From: Paralithodes platypus | Taxonomy: Eukaryota > Arthropoda > Malacostraca > Decapoda > Lithodidae | Assembly (NCBI GenBank): GCA_032716605.1 | Contig: JAVRFV010002314.1 | Coordinates: 124,001 to 188,000 of the forward strand | DNA: 64,000 bases | Reading direction: 5' to 3' | Shown here: positions 33,313 through 43,009 of the stretch, one piece after another | Layout: every line of letters begins with the position of its first letter | Numbering within the stretch: the first letter of the stretch is position 1 | Notes under the pieces: model-generated | Databases searched by the model: none | What the model saw: the letters and a program-made list of their open reading frames with translations, nothing else | What the model was told of the DNA's origin: nothing | Position numbers and translations under genes: made by a program

Positions 33313-33821
33313 TGCAGTCAGTTGACATAGGACACCCTAGACCCCGCCGGAGTATGAGAGCTGTGATACAATTTAAGGTTAATGTGATATGAAAATTTCT
33401 CAGCGAGAAATTGTGCTAGTACAATGTTAGTACAAAACAACGGGGTTGTTATAGTAGTTTTAGCTGCGAAAGCAATTTAATATTAGAACAGTGGAGATCC
33501 TTTGCAATTTATCTCCACGATTATTTTGGGGTTTATTATGTGCACATATAAACTTATAACTTGTTATTTTTGTCACCACTCGTTGAGTGGGGTGCCTTTG
33601 TAACTACAGATCTGTGTTCAGAATCTTTAGGGTTACCCATTTTTTGTCAGGCAGGCTTCTTTGAAGCACGCACCTGTCTGAACCCCTTTTTCTTGTATAT
33701 TTTCGGCCTACGCCATGTTTAAATATATTTTTCAAAAGTAAGAATACTATGTGGTTGTTTTTATTATCTGCTTTTCTAGAGTTATGATATGATTACGAAT
33801 GTCCCCCTCCAGTCTTAGAAA

Positions 33822-33931
33822 TCAGGCATGTTCGTCAATGATGGAGGGGCCACTAATAAATTATAGGTTTGACTCCTGTAAGGAGATAAAGAAAACCTAA
33901 TATTTAGTAATGGCCCCGTAATCATTGACGA
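33822..33931 (+). repeat. DIRS A internal complementary region
   Basis: The first half, to 'ccactaataaat', is the reverse complement of the left end; the second half, from 'attataggtttgactcc', is the complement of the right end. The halves share AT at the joint. In DIRS1-type replication this region templates the joining of the two ends into a circle. Confidence 0.88.
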
Positions 33932-34003
33932 CTGGGGCCCTCCCGACCGTCCCCTTCCCATTCGTTGATGTATTGAGGATTTTGGTTTACTTGATATGTC
34001 AGT

Positions 34004-34431
34004 GAAGGAGGAATGACGCCTGATTCAGCGTCTGGTCAGAGATCCACACAAGTACATCCACGATATGATGGAAAGCTTATTAGATAGTTATTCTTATTTT
34101 CTTTTTGTTTTTATTTTTTACGAAGTTTTTTCGTAGTGAGAACCCAATTCATAATGACTGAAGCCATGAGTGAGGTCGCGTGCGCTCATGATGAAGGCTC
34201 CTCAGTTTTTTAAATGCTCTGCGCGGTAGATTCAAACTACGGCGGATTAGTGTTTGAAGAGGATGCCTTATGTAATAGGCATGTTCGTCAATGATGGAGG
34301 GGCCACTACTAAATATTATTTTTATTAATCTCACCACCACACCCCCAATGAAATTAATTAAAGTATATATGATCCAGGTTTATTAGGATATTAGGTTTTC
34401 TTTATCTCCTTACAGGAGTCAAACCTATAAT
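34004..34431 (+). repeat. DIRS A right terminal repeat, with 75 bp insert
   Basis: 34004-34313 is the complement of the left repeat. A 75 bp insert (34318-34392), bounded by the 5 bp repeat 'atatt', separates it from the terminal 'aggttttctttatctcc'. The sequence 'atgatggaggggccac' here is the left-end type; B has 'atgattacggggccac' at this point, suggesting exchange between ends. Confidence 0.8.
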
Positions 34432-35328
34432 TTTACTATGACCTATATTATTATACTAAAACGTATATCTTTCACTATGACCAAATCTAAGACAATCCTC
34501 TTAACAAAAGAGATAAAAGGAAGATCCCACTATTATTGTATTAAAATATAAATTTTTACTATGACCTATATTATTATATTAAAACTTGTATATTTTAACT
34601 ATGACCAAATCTGAGACACTCCTCGCAGAAAGAGATAACAAAAGGAAGACCCCTCATATCTCGATCTCTACTTTACGTGTGTGTATGCAAGTAGCCCCCC
34701 CCCCCCCCCTGCCCAGTTATTCCCTTCTAGCAAATAAGATAGATGTAATTATGCAAGAATTATGTTCCGCCATTCAGGTTGGAGAAGTAAGGTACACGAC
34801 ACGAATTGTTGTACTACGAGGTATACATTTGACGACGACTGTGTACACCTTTTCTTGCACCCCCCTGTACCTCCTAAACTTAAACTCGCCTCACCTAGTT
34901 TCTGGCATATCCGGCTCAAACCAAATTCGCTTGACCATCACGACCAAAATAGCAGAGGGTCAGGTCGCCTGACAACCAAGCCCCCCCCACCCCCCCTCCC
35001 CCTTCACTTCTCCTCCACGCCACAAGAAAACCCCAACCCAGGATAATACCTAATCCATCTCGACCAAAAGTGTTAGATCCAAACTACTGTATATCAAAGT
35101 AAGAAGCAAATCCATAACTCCCAGTTCTCCCCTGAATAAAACTTCTTAAGATACAAAGTCATGCAGGTGTCCTACAAGGGAGGAGCAGCCACGTCAGGTC
35201 ACGGAGGGACCCCAACTTCCCCCCCCCCCCCCCCAACGGTCGACCCTGGAATAGCGACGTGCTCGGCCCCCTGGACCCCGACGAAAGGATCACCAGGGGA
35301 ACTCTGCCTGGCAACCAGCTCCACACAT
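34432..35328. other. Spacer between DIRS A and C
   Basis: Two ~120 bp diverged tandem copies at 34432-34670 (unit 'actatgacctatattatta ... gaccaaatct'), then C-rich runs at 34696, 34980 and 35220. No gene or element end recognised. Confidence 0.55.
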
Positions 35329-35870
35329 ATTATAGGTTTGACTCCTGCAAGGAGATAAAGAAAACCTAATATTTAGTAGTGGCCCCGTAATCATTGACGA
35401 TTATGCCTATTACATAAGGCACCCTCTTCAAACACTCATCCGCCGTAGTTTTGAATCTACCGCGCAGAGCATAAAAAATTGAGGAGCCTTCATCATGAGC
35501 GCACGCAACCTCACTCATGGTTCAGTCATTATGAAATTGGGTTCTCACTACGAAAAAACTTCGTAACAAATAGAAAACAAAAAGAAAATAAGAATAACTA
35601 TTCATAAGCTTTCCATATACTCGTGGATGTACTTGTGTGGATCTTTGACCAGACGCTGACTCAGGCGTCATACTTCCTTCACTGACATATCAAGTAAACC
35701 AAAATCCTTAATACATCAACGAATGGGAAGGGGATGGTCGGGAGGGCCCCAGTCGTCAATGATTACGGGGCCACTACTAAATATTAGGTTTTCTTTATCT
35801 CCTTGCAGGAGTCAAACCTATAATTTATTAGTGGCCCCTCCATCATTGACGATTATGCCTGATATCTAAG
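35329..35870 (-). repeat. DIRS C 3' terminal repeat and internal complementary region
   Basis: Terminal repeat about 35329-35680; internal complementary region about 35755-35865, with the joint 'ctataatttattagtggc' uniting the complements of both ends. The layout mirrors A and B. Confidence 0.85.
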
Positions 35871-36258
35871 ACTGGAGGGGGACATTCGTAATCATATCAT
35901 AACTCTAGCAAAGGCAGATAATCAAACAACCACATAGTATTATTACTTTGTAAAAAAGATATATATTTGGTGCATAAACTTTATACAGCACAACTATACA
36001 AAAAGGGGTACAAGCAGGAGCGTGCTTCAAAGAAGCCTGCTTGATAACAAGGGGTTAACTCTGAGATTCTGAGAACAGATCCGCCAGTTAACAAGGCAAC
36101 CCACTTAAATTAAGTGGTGAAAAATAAAACTTATAAGTTTACATGTGCACCCCATAAAATTAGTGGATATATCTTGCAAAATATAACCAATGCTTAAATT
36201 AGATTGCTTCTCAGCCCAAAAACTACTTACAACAACACTGTTGTTTGTACTATAATTG

Positions 36259-37662
36259 CAGAGGTGGGCAGGTGCGCGCCATTTGGCGCTCTGCGCTCTG
36301 CGATCCGGTGCGCATTACCAATATAGAGGAGCGCGGAGCGAGGAGCGGCAAAATTCTGAAATCGTAGTGCAGGCGGGGAGCGCAGCTAGAAATTCGCGCT
36401 CCTTTCTGGCGCTCCGGAGGCGATTTTTCCTGTCAACAACAGGTACAAGAACGTCATTATCGTGTACAGTCATCGTACCGTTCGTACGGTGTTACCCGAG
36501 CCTGTCTGACTGTCTGATAGTCAAAAGACACTATAGACTTCAGAGACTTTTATCATTTTATGGTATCGATACTATCGGAATGTTACTTGAATGTATGGGT
36601 GGGAGGGTGGTTTGGGGGATGGTGGGGGGAAGGTAGAAGCGTAATTGACTCGTGTTACAAATATGAAGCCGATTGGTGAGGTAGTTTCGCCACCACAGAT
36701 TTTATTTGTTTTCCTTTTCTTCGTACGGATACGCTGGAAGTGGGTTGTGGGAGGAAGTTGGGGGTGTGGTGGAGGGAAGGCATAAGGGTAAGGCACTTGT
36801 CACACAAATATGAAACCGATTGGTGCAATCGTTTCGCCGCCACAGATTTTATTTTTTTTTCCTTGTGAGGCGACCGATAGTCAGCGAGTGGGTGGGAGGA
36901 GGGGTTTGGGGTAGTGGTGGTGCCGTGGTGGGTATGCAGAAGGGTAAGGTACATGTGGTAAAAAACTAAAAATATGAAAGCCATAGGTGCAGTCGTTTCG
37001 CTGCTACGATTTTTTTTCGGCGAGTCAGTATATAATTATATACGGACCTGGCACTGGGCGTGACAACTGACATCTGACAAGACCCTAGTCCCGGCCGTAT
37101 ATATAATTATTATAAATTATATACCGTCGGACCTGGCAGTTTCGGACCTAGTTTCTCAGTTTGGACAGTTTCTGTAATTCTTTGTCATATCATAGATATC
37201 AATGGACAGTCACAATGTCACAAACTCACAATTATATCAATCATATCATATCAATGACATTTGCAATGATATCAATCATATCATATCATTGACATTTGAT
37301 TCATTGATATGACATAAAGAATAACAGAAACTGAGAAAGTGAGAAACTTAAACAGTTAAACTTCAGAAAGACACCATGACTTGAGTTTTTTTTAATGTTT
37401 TGAATTCTTGGAATTTAGTGAAGTGAAAGACAAAGGACAAAGTGAAGGACAAAGGTAAATAATTAAATAACTTCTAGAAGCTGTTTTTTTTTTTTTTTTT
37501 TTATATACCTATTTTTGGGAGCGCGGAGCGCAGGAGCGCGGAGCGGGAAGCGCATCGGGTCTGCTGACAAAAGGAGCGCGTGAGCGCTGCCGTATTACCT
37601 TATGTCTGATGAGCGCGGAGCGCTGCCGCATTATCGGTCCCACCGGAGCGCACCCACCTCTG
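36259..37662. mobile_element. Non-autonomous hAT-like transposon
   Basis: A 1404 bp insertion with a perfect 8 bp duplication 'tataattg' (36251-36258, 37663-37670) and terminal inverted repeats 'cagaggtgggc'/'cccacctctg', both typical of hAT elements. The subterminal regions are full of GGAGCGCGGAGCG motifs in both orientations, likely transposase-binding repeats. Inside are three diverged ~170 bp tandem units (about 36597-37015, with 'atgaagccgattggtg' and 'gtttcgccaccacagatttt') and an AT-rich imperfect palindrome (about 37155-37350). No transposase is encoded. Confidence 0.92.
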
Positions 37663-37803
37663 TATAATTGTACTAGCACAATTTCCTGTAATGAATAGTA
37701 CAGAGAAATTTAAATATCACAACACCCATAAACAGTATCACAGCTCTCATATTCTGGCGGGGTCTAGGGTGTCCTATGTTACACTGACTGTACACTGACT
37801 GTA

Positions 37804-37815
37804 CCCCCCCCCCCT
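37804..37815 (-). repeat. Poly-G tract after the DIRS C recombinase
   Basis: 12 bases of C on the plus strand, about 38 bases past the C recombinase stop at 37853. Confidence 0.8.
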
Positions 37816-37852
37816 TTTCTTGAAATTAAACAATAAGTGACTTAGGGGCCAC

Positions 37853-38357
37853 CTAGACCCTTTGCCTTAAAGCTATACATGGCAAGGAAGGTTTGTCTAG
37901 AGCTACTGAGAGGTAACGAGTCAAAAACGTATGATTAGAGGCCCATAACTGTGTGGACGTAATATCTTCAACAGAAAAATTCTTAAGGAAACGTAACGAA
38001 GCCGCCCACTTGCGTAAATCGTGGGCCCTACCCACAACGCCGGGATTACTCTCTTAATGACCTCGACCAAGAGAGAAGCCAGTCTACGTTTCATCAAGCG
38101 TTTACCCGTACTTGCTACCCATAAAGCACCGTGGTGATTTAGAGGTGCCACTCTCAAATATTTGGTTAGAGCTTGCACTGGACATAAATTATGGTGCACC
38201 TTTCCCCTTTTCAACGCCGGCACCGTGAACTCTGAAAACACGTGTTCACTGTGCTCATTCTTGGCTATGAACCCAGGGGAAGGTGCAATGTGAATACACT
38301 CATTAAGCCTACCAAACCTGAGGCAATTAGGTGTGTTGCTCATCGCCGCCAGCTCAG
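37853..38357 (-). pseudogene. DIRS C tyrosine recombinase, 3' part
   Basis: Starts at SELAAMSNTPNC, directly after the point where D inserted, and ends ALRQRV. It contains AHDLRKWAAS (H-x-x-R) and LTRYLSVAL (nucleophile Y). A 1-nt deletion near 38055 shifts the frame between VIK and GRAHDL. The catalytic first Arg lies 15 kb away in the other part. Confidence 0.93.
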
Positions 38358-38702
38358 ATTGGGAGGTTTGACGTACCTCCCAACCTACCAAATAGGAAAA
38401 CCTACTATTTGGTAGTAGTCTTGGAAAATCCAACGTCAAGGCTATTAACCTAATTGCAATGACGACTTGTCTATTTTGACTGCTATGTCGTCATTCCAAC
38501 CGCGGTTAAAAATAAAACGTCTAGAGTCTACTCCTTATCTTGCTCTAGGAGACGTACATTAACCAAAACTACCACCGAAGGTGAAAAAAGCATAGAAGAG
38601 AAGAAAAAGGGGTTTACCTTAGTTACCGCTTAAGGCCCATCCCGTGTTCCGTCATGTGCAGATCCCTGTCGAACGTGCGCATGAGCGACCCTCTCTTGTC
38701 AT
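38358..38702 (-). repeat. DIRS D 3' inverted terminal repeat with terminal hairpins
   Basis: The outermost bases form two hairpins: 'ttgggaggt'/'acctcccaa' and 'ctaccaaatag'/'ctatttggtag' (one mismatch). From about 38422 inwards it is the reverse complement of 53161-53461. The hairpins are absent from the other end, as in DIRS elements whose two repeats differ at the extreme tip. Confidence 0.88.
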
Positions 38703-38767
38703 CACATCTCACGTCCGCAGAAGAACGCGGATGGGCAGGGGTCCGGCGTGAAGGAGGGTATTATGTA

Positions 38768-38880
38768 CGTTGGATTTTCCAAGACTACTACCAAATAGTA
38801 GGTTTTCCTATTTGGTAGGTTGGGAGGTACGTCAAACCTCCCAATTTGTTAGTAGTCTTGGCAAATTCAACGTCAAGGCT
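38768..38880 (-). repeat. DIRS D internal complementary region
   Basis: From 'acgttggattttccaag' to 'gtcaaacctcccaat' it is the complement of the left extremity (38358-38437). From there on, 'ttgttagtagtcttggc' to 'caacgtcaaggct' is the complement of the right extremity. AT is shared at the joint, as in family A-C. Confidence 0.9.
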
Positions 38881-38962
38881 GCATAACAAATAGGAGGACA
38901 TCCAAGCCCAACCTACCAAAAAAAACAATGCATAAAACAAAATTACGAATGACAAAGACACA

Positions 38963-39273
38963 ATTTATTAGTGGCCCCTCCATCATTGACGAACATGCCT
39001 ATTACATAAGGCATCCTCTTCAAACACTAATCCGCCGTAGTTTGAATCTACCGCGCAGAGCATTTAAAAACTGAGGAGCCTTCATCATGAGCGCACGCGA
39101 CCTCACTCATGGCTTCAGTCATTATGAATTGGGTTCTCACTACGAAAAAACTTCGTAAAAAATAAAAACAAAAAGAAAATAAGAATAACTATCCAATAAG
39201 CTTTCCATCATATCGTGGATGTACTTGTGTGGATTTCTGACCAGACGCTGATTCAGGCGTCATTCCTCCTTCT
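38963..39273 (+). repeat. DIRS B left inverted terminal repeat
   Basis: Reverse complement of about 47310-47614. Confidence 0.9.
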
Positions 39274-41071
39274 TTGCTCTGCGCTCAGCCTGCCCGGACG
39301 TTCCTTTCAGGCTCCGCTGGTTCCGCATTCGTGGCGTCCCTAGTGAGTTTTTTCTCATTTGTTTACTCTGGGATGTATCGAGTAAGGTTAGGATAGGCGT
39401 AGCAGGAGTGTCCTGGGCTGGTTGCCCGCAGTGCAATGTATTTTGGGTCGTATGTATGGGGCATCTATTTCGGATGTACCCTCGTGGTCCTGTTGTGGAC
39501 ACGTGAACTTTTCACAGTTTGGTTTAGTTGGTGATGCAGGCGGCTTTCATTACGCGTTAATTATTGCTGCCTTTTATCCTTCTGATGAGGTAAGCTGTGT
39601 GTTTGCTGACGTTCCCAGCGTATTTTTCTTCACTTAGTGAAGTTTTTTCTGGGTCCGTGTCAGGCTTCCCGGGGTTGGGAAGTTATCGCTTCGGTGGTGT
39701 GTTGGCGGTGGTTCCTGTTGTGATATTCCAGTGTGTGTTTATATTTCAACTATTTTCATGCCGTCTACCTAGGCCTAGCCAGCCGCTCGTAGCTTTGCCA
39801 CATGTCTAGTGTTATTATTTATTTTATAAATATGCCCTACTGTGTCATGTGTATCCGGGTTTTAGTTGTGTATTGGCTAATTCCTCGGACTATATTTGTT
39901 TCCTGGTTTAGTTGTGTATTGGCTAATTCCACGGATTATGTTGTGACCTTGGTTAGTCGTGCGTGTCTCTCCTCGTGTCGTATTGTTCAGATGGTGTCTG
40001 TTCAGGGTGGGGTTTGCCTTCCGGCGGGTTTTTCTCGGTTTCACCGTGAAAAAACCTGACCGATGAGCAGTGTTAGGCCACACGTGGTTGTTAACACTGG
40101 CTGGTTCCCCGGCGAGGGGAGGTGTCTGTGGCTCTCCAGGACTGCGTATCTGTGGGTGCCTGGTTTCAGGCCTCCTTTATATTTCCCGGCGGGATGGCTG
40201 TACCCATCCTTACATATATTTAGTTATATATAAAGAAACGACGTTCGTGAGAACACTCGTTTTTTATAGGTTTTTCTACCTGGTTTACGTCAAACCACGG
40301 GGAAAACCTAGCTGTTGTTTAGGCGTTCCTCCCCGGCGATCTTTTACAAAGTAGTGGGGTCAGGAACTTGTGGGGTTAACTTTTAGACTTCTCACCCGGC
40401 GGGTGCACCTTAGCAGGGTGGGATAAAACGACTTAGGTCTCTTATAGTTAACCAATCCATGTGAGTGATACTCTGTGTATCGCCGCCTTTACTCTTACGG
40501 CATTTGAAGGATCAGTGAGGTTTAACCAAATCGATTTCCACACCCGGCGGGTGTCCCTAAGTATAGGAACTAAGGAATTTATAAACAAATTCAATTTCGA
40601 TTAACCTTAATTGGGTGATACTTTCAGTATCGCCGCCTTCTATTTTTACGACGATCGTTTGGGACAATTCGTTAAAAAATCAGATCTCGTATATTCCTGC
40701 CCTGGGCTATTCTACTAAAATATTTCAAGGGCCGGCGTCTTTATGAGGGGGGGCTTTGTTACAAAATTGAATCTTGAGACAGTCACCACCTCCTACAGAC
40801 TATTAGTGCCATACTGGACCATTATATCAGAGGGTATTCTTCATGTTCTTAGCTAAGAAGACTTGTTTAGCCTCTTTATACCCAGCCGCGTGGCGAGATG
40901 TGTTAGCTGTGTCTTTGCATCCCGTTACCCGGCGGGTTATTAACACTTGTATGCGAACACTTGGGTTAACCTTATGAGCATTAATTCCTGGAAATTTTCT
41001 TTATTTTTCCAGAGCTGAGCTCCGGCGGACCAATACAGACCCGGCGGTAGTTCCTCTCACCAGTCTCTGTC
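39274..41071 (+). other. DIRS B 5' leader
   Basis: Clearly alignable with the A leader (25991-27766), with scattered indels; no conserved frame. A 'tatcgccgcc' hairpin pattern recurs near 40478 and 40629. Confidence 0.6.
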
Positions 41072-43009
41072 ATGGCTAATGTCACCCCAGTTTTTGCCCT
41101 GTGCATTACCCCTACTTGCGCGGGTATCCCAATTTTTGCACATACCCTTTGCATAAGGTGTGTTAGATGTCTAGACCGTTCAAGGGGTCTCTGGGTTACA
41201 CGTAATTGTTCTTTTTGCTCCCAATTAACCAATAAAGTCCTGTGTGACAATGACAAGACCGCGGCGGTAGCGTTGAGAGAGGTCAGACAACAAATGTCGG
41301 CCTACACTACCATTGTCGCACATAAGTCACTTCAATGTGACAACGTCCCACTTTGGGATAAGTTGCTGTCAGAGCACCCTCCCCCTAAACGTACCTCTAG
41401 AGTAAGGGGTTTTAAGCCGACAGAGACTAGCCAGGATTCTGTATCGTCTGTGGAGACGTTTAAACGCCCGAGAGAGCCTACTCCCCCGGCAGCCACCTCC
41501 TCGTCGCAGGCGAGATCGAGGTCAAGGTCTCCCCTCAGACAACGGTCTTCAAGTCGGGCCTCTTCCCCGGCTAGTAAGAAGTGCAAGACTGAAGCTTCCC
41601 CCAGGGACCATGGTGGTGATTCTTCCAAACCTAGGTCCAGTTCGCGGTCACACCGTAGCCACAAATCCTCCAAAAAGGATTCCCATAAGAAGTCCTCTCG
41701 ACATTCTTCTAAGTCTAGTGCATCTCATCGTACCTCTACACCTGACAATGTTTCTGTTACAGCCTCAGAGTATAGTGAAGCGCCTGTCCCTAAACAAGAT
41801 TTACCTATTGATATTTTAACCCTAGAAATGGAGAGTTCAGGATATTCAATAATTGAGAATGTTTCAGACTCTCAAGAGAGCGTAGGCCAGAGCCTCGGTG
41901 TTTGGCGTTTTGCTCAGCCAGGGTCTGTCCATCCACGTCCGACTCATACGAGTCACACAGTAGCCGATGTCCACAGGGACGCGGCGACCCCATCCTCTAT
42001 CCCTGATTTATCTTGGAAACAAGGTGCCCCTGCCTCGGCGGGGTCTTCTCAGGAGGATCGGGAGGGACAAGATGAAGTGTCATTAATTTCAGATAGGGAA
42101 GGACAAGGGTCAGGCTCAGGCCTGGACGCCGCCCATGATAATACTAATTCACCTGAAAGTTCTGCACCTAACCAGTTTGTTACAGCACAAGAAATTGATG
42201 GGTTACTTACTCATGCTCTATCAAAATTCTTTAATCAACAACGAGAAAACCCCACAATGGACTTGGGGGCTCCCTTGACAGGTTCTGCGGTACGGCCTCT
42301 GATAACGTCAATCGATTTATCTAAGATTCCTAACCCTCCTACTCTGTCACCGGCAGGGAGCTCTAAGCCAGCTACGGCGGCATTCACTACGTCAAATGTC
42401 AGGGTCATTACGGATGTTAATCCACCCCCTCTAGACAAAGCGCCTCTTAGAAAGGTAGCTATGCCCCTGCTTTATGGGCCAGACGAGTCATGGGTCCCTT
42501 TGAACCCCTCTAAGCCAGAGCTTGCCCAGCCTACCTTGTCAGGGGAACTCCCGGTACCACGGGAGTGGTTTATCCAGGGAAATAAGTCTAAGAAATTAAG
42601 GGCATTGGATGCCTTGGGTAATGTTTTGGATGTAAATATCAAGGCTATACCTAGTTATTATTATCAGGATTATTTTGTTTATGCATCTAAGCCTGCTTTA
42701 CCCCCTGCCTCAGCTTCAAAACTTTTTTCAGACTGGTCTAAGCTGGATGGGTTTAATGATATTAAGGCTCTGTTGGCTATTACTCCTGAACTAGATTTAC
42801 AGACCGTCACAGACGAGACAGCTAATCCAGTGTTGAAGGTGGGACAGTTAGGACCAGGACCTTGGGTGGATTGGGAGGTAGAGGCTCAGAACTTTGCAAC
42901 CACTTTCACTTCTAAATCTTCCCACCAGATCCCTCAGGATACACATTCATGGTTCTCAATGCCGGTAGGTTCTGCCGGCGGAGTTCCGTCAGCTTTATTT
43001 TCCTTTTAG
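41072..43009 (+). pseudogene. DIRS B Gag-like ORF, N-terminal part, 1-nt deletion
   Basis: 645 codons with the same eight-residue Cys/His cluster (C11...C49), then an Arg/Ser-rich stretch (SRSRSPLRQRSSSR, SSRSHRSHKSSKK) and the acidic and conserved middle part, ending at a stop created by loss of one T in 'attttccttttagctgcc' (A reads 'gttttctttcctagctgcc'). The rest of Gag follows in the next frame from about 43003, including the basic FRHRQRGFSGQRGRGQ segment. Role: RNA binding and packaging, inferred from position and composition. Confidence 0.85.

Larger units (their letters stand above)
25673..34431 (+). mobile_element. DIRS1-like retrotransposon A
   Basis: Complete by structure: starts 'atttattagtggcccctcc', ends 'gtcaaacctataat', with inverted terminal repeats and an internal complementary region at 33822-33931. 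Order: left repeat, Gag-like ORF, pol in +1 frame, tyrosine recombinase, G tract, internal complementary region, right repeat. No target duplication is visible, as expected for integration by a tyrosine recombinase of a circular intermediate. Inactivated by a 2-nt deletion near 31010 and a W-to-TAG change at 31507-31509. Confidence 0.92.
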
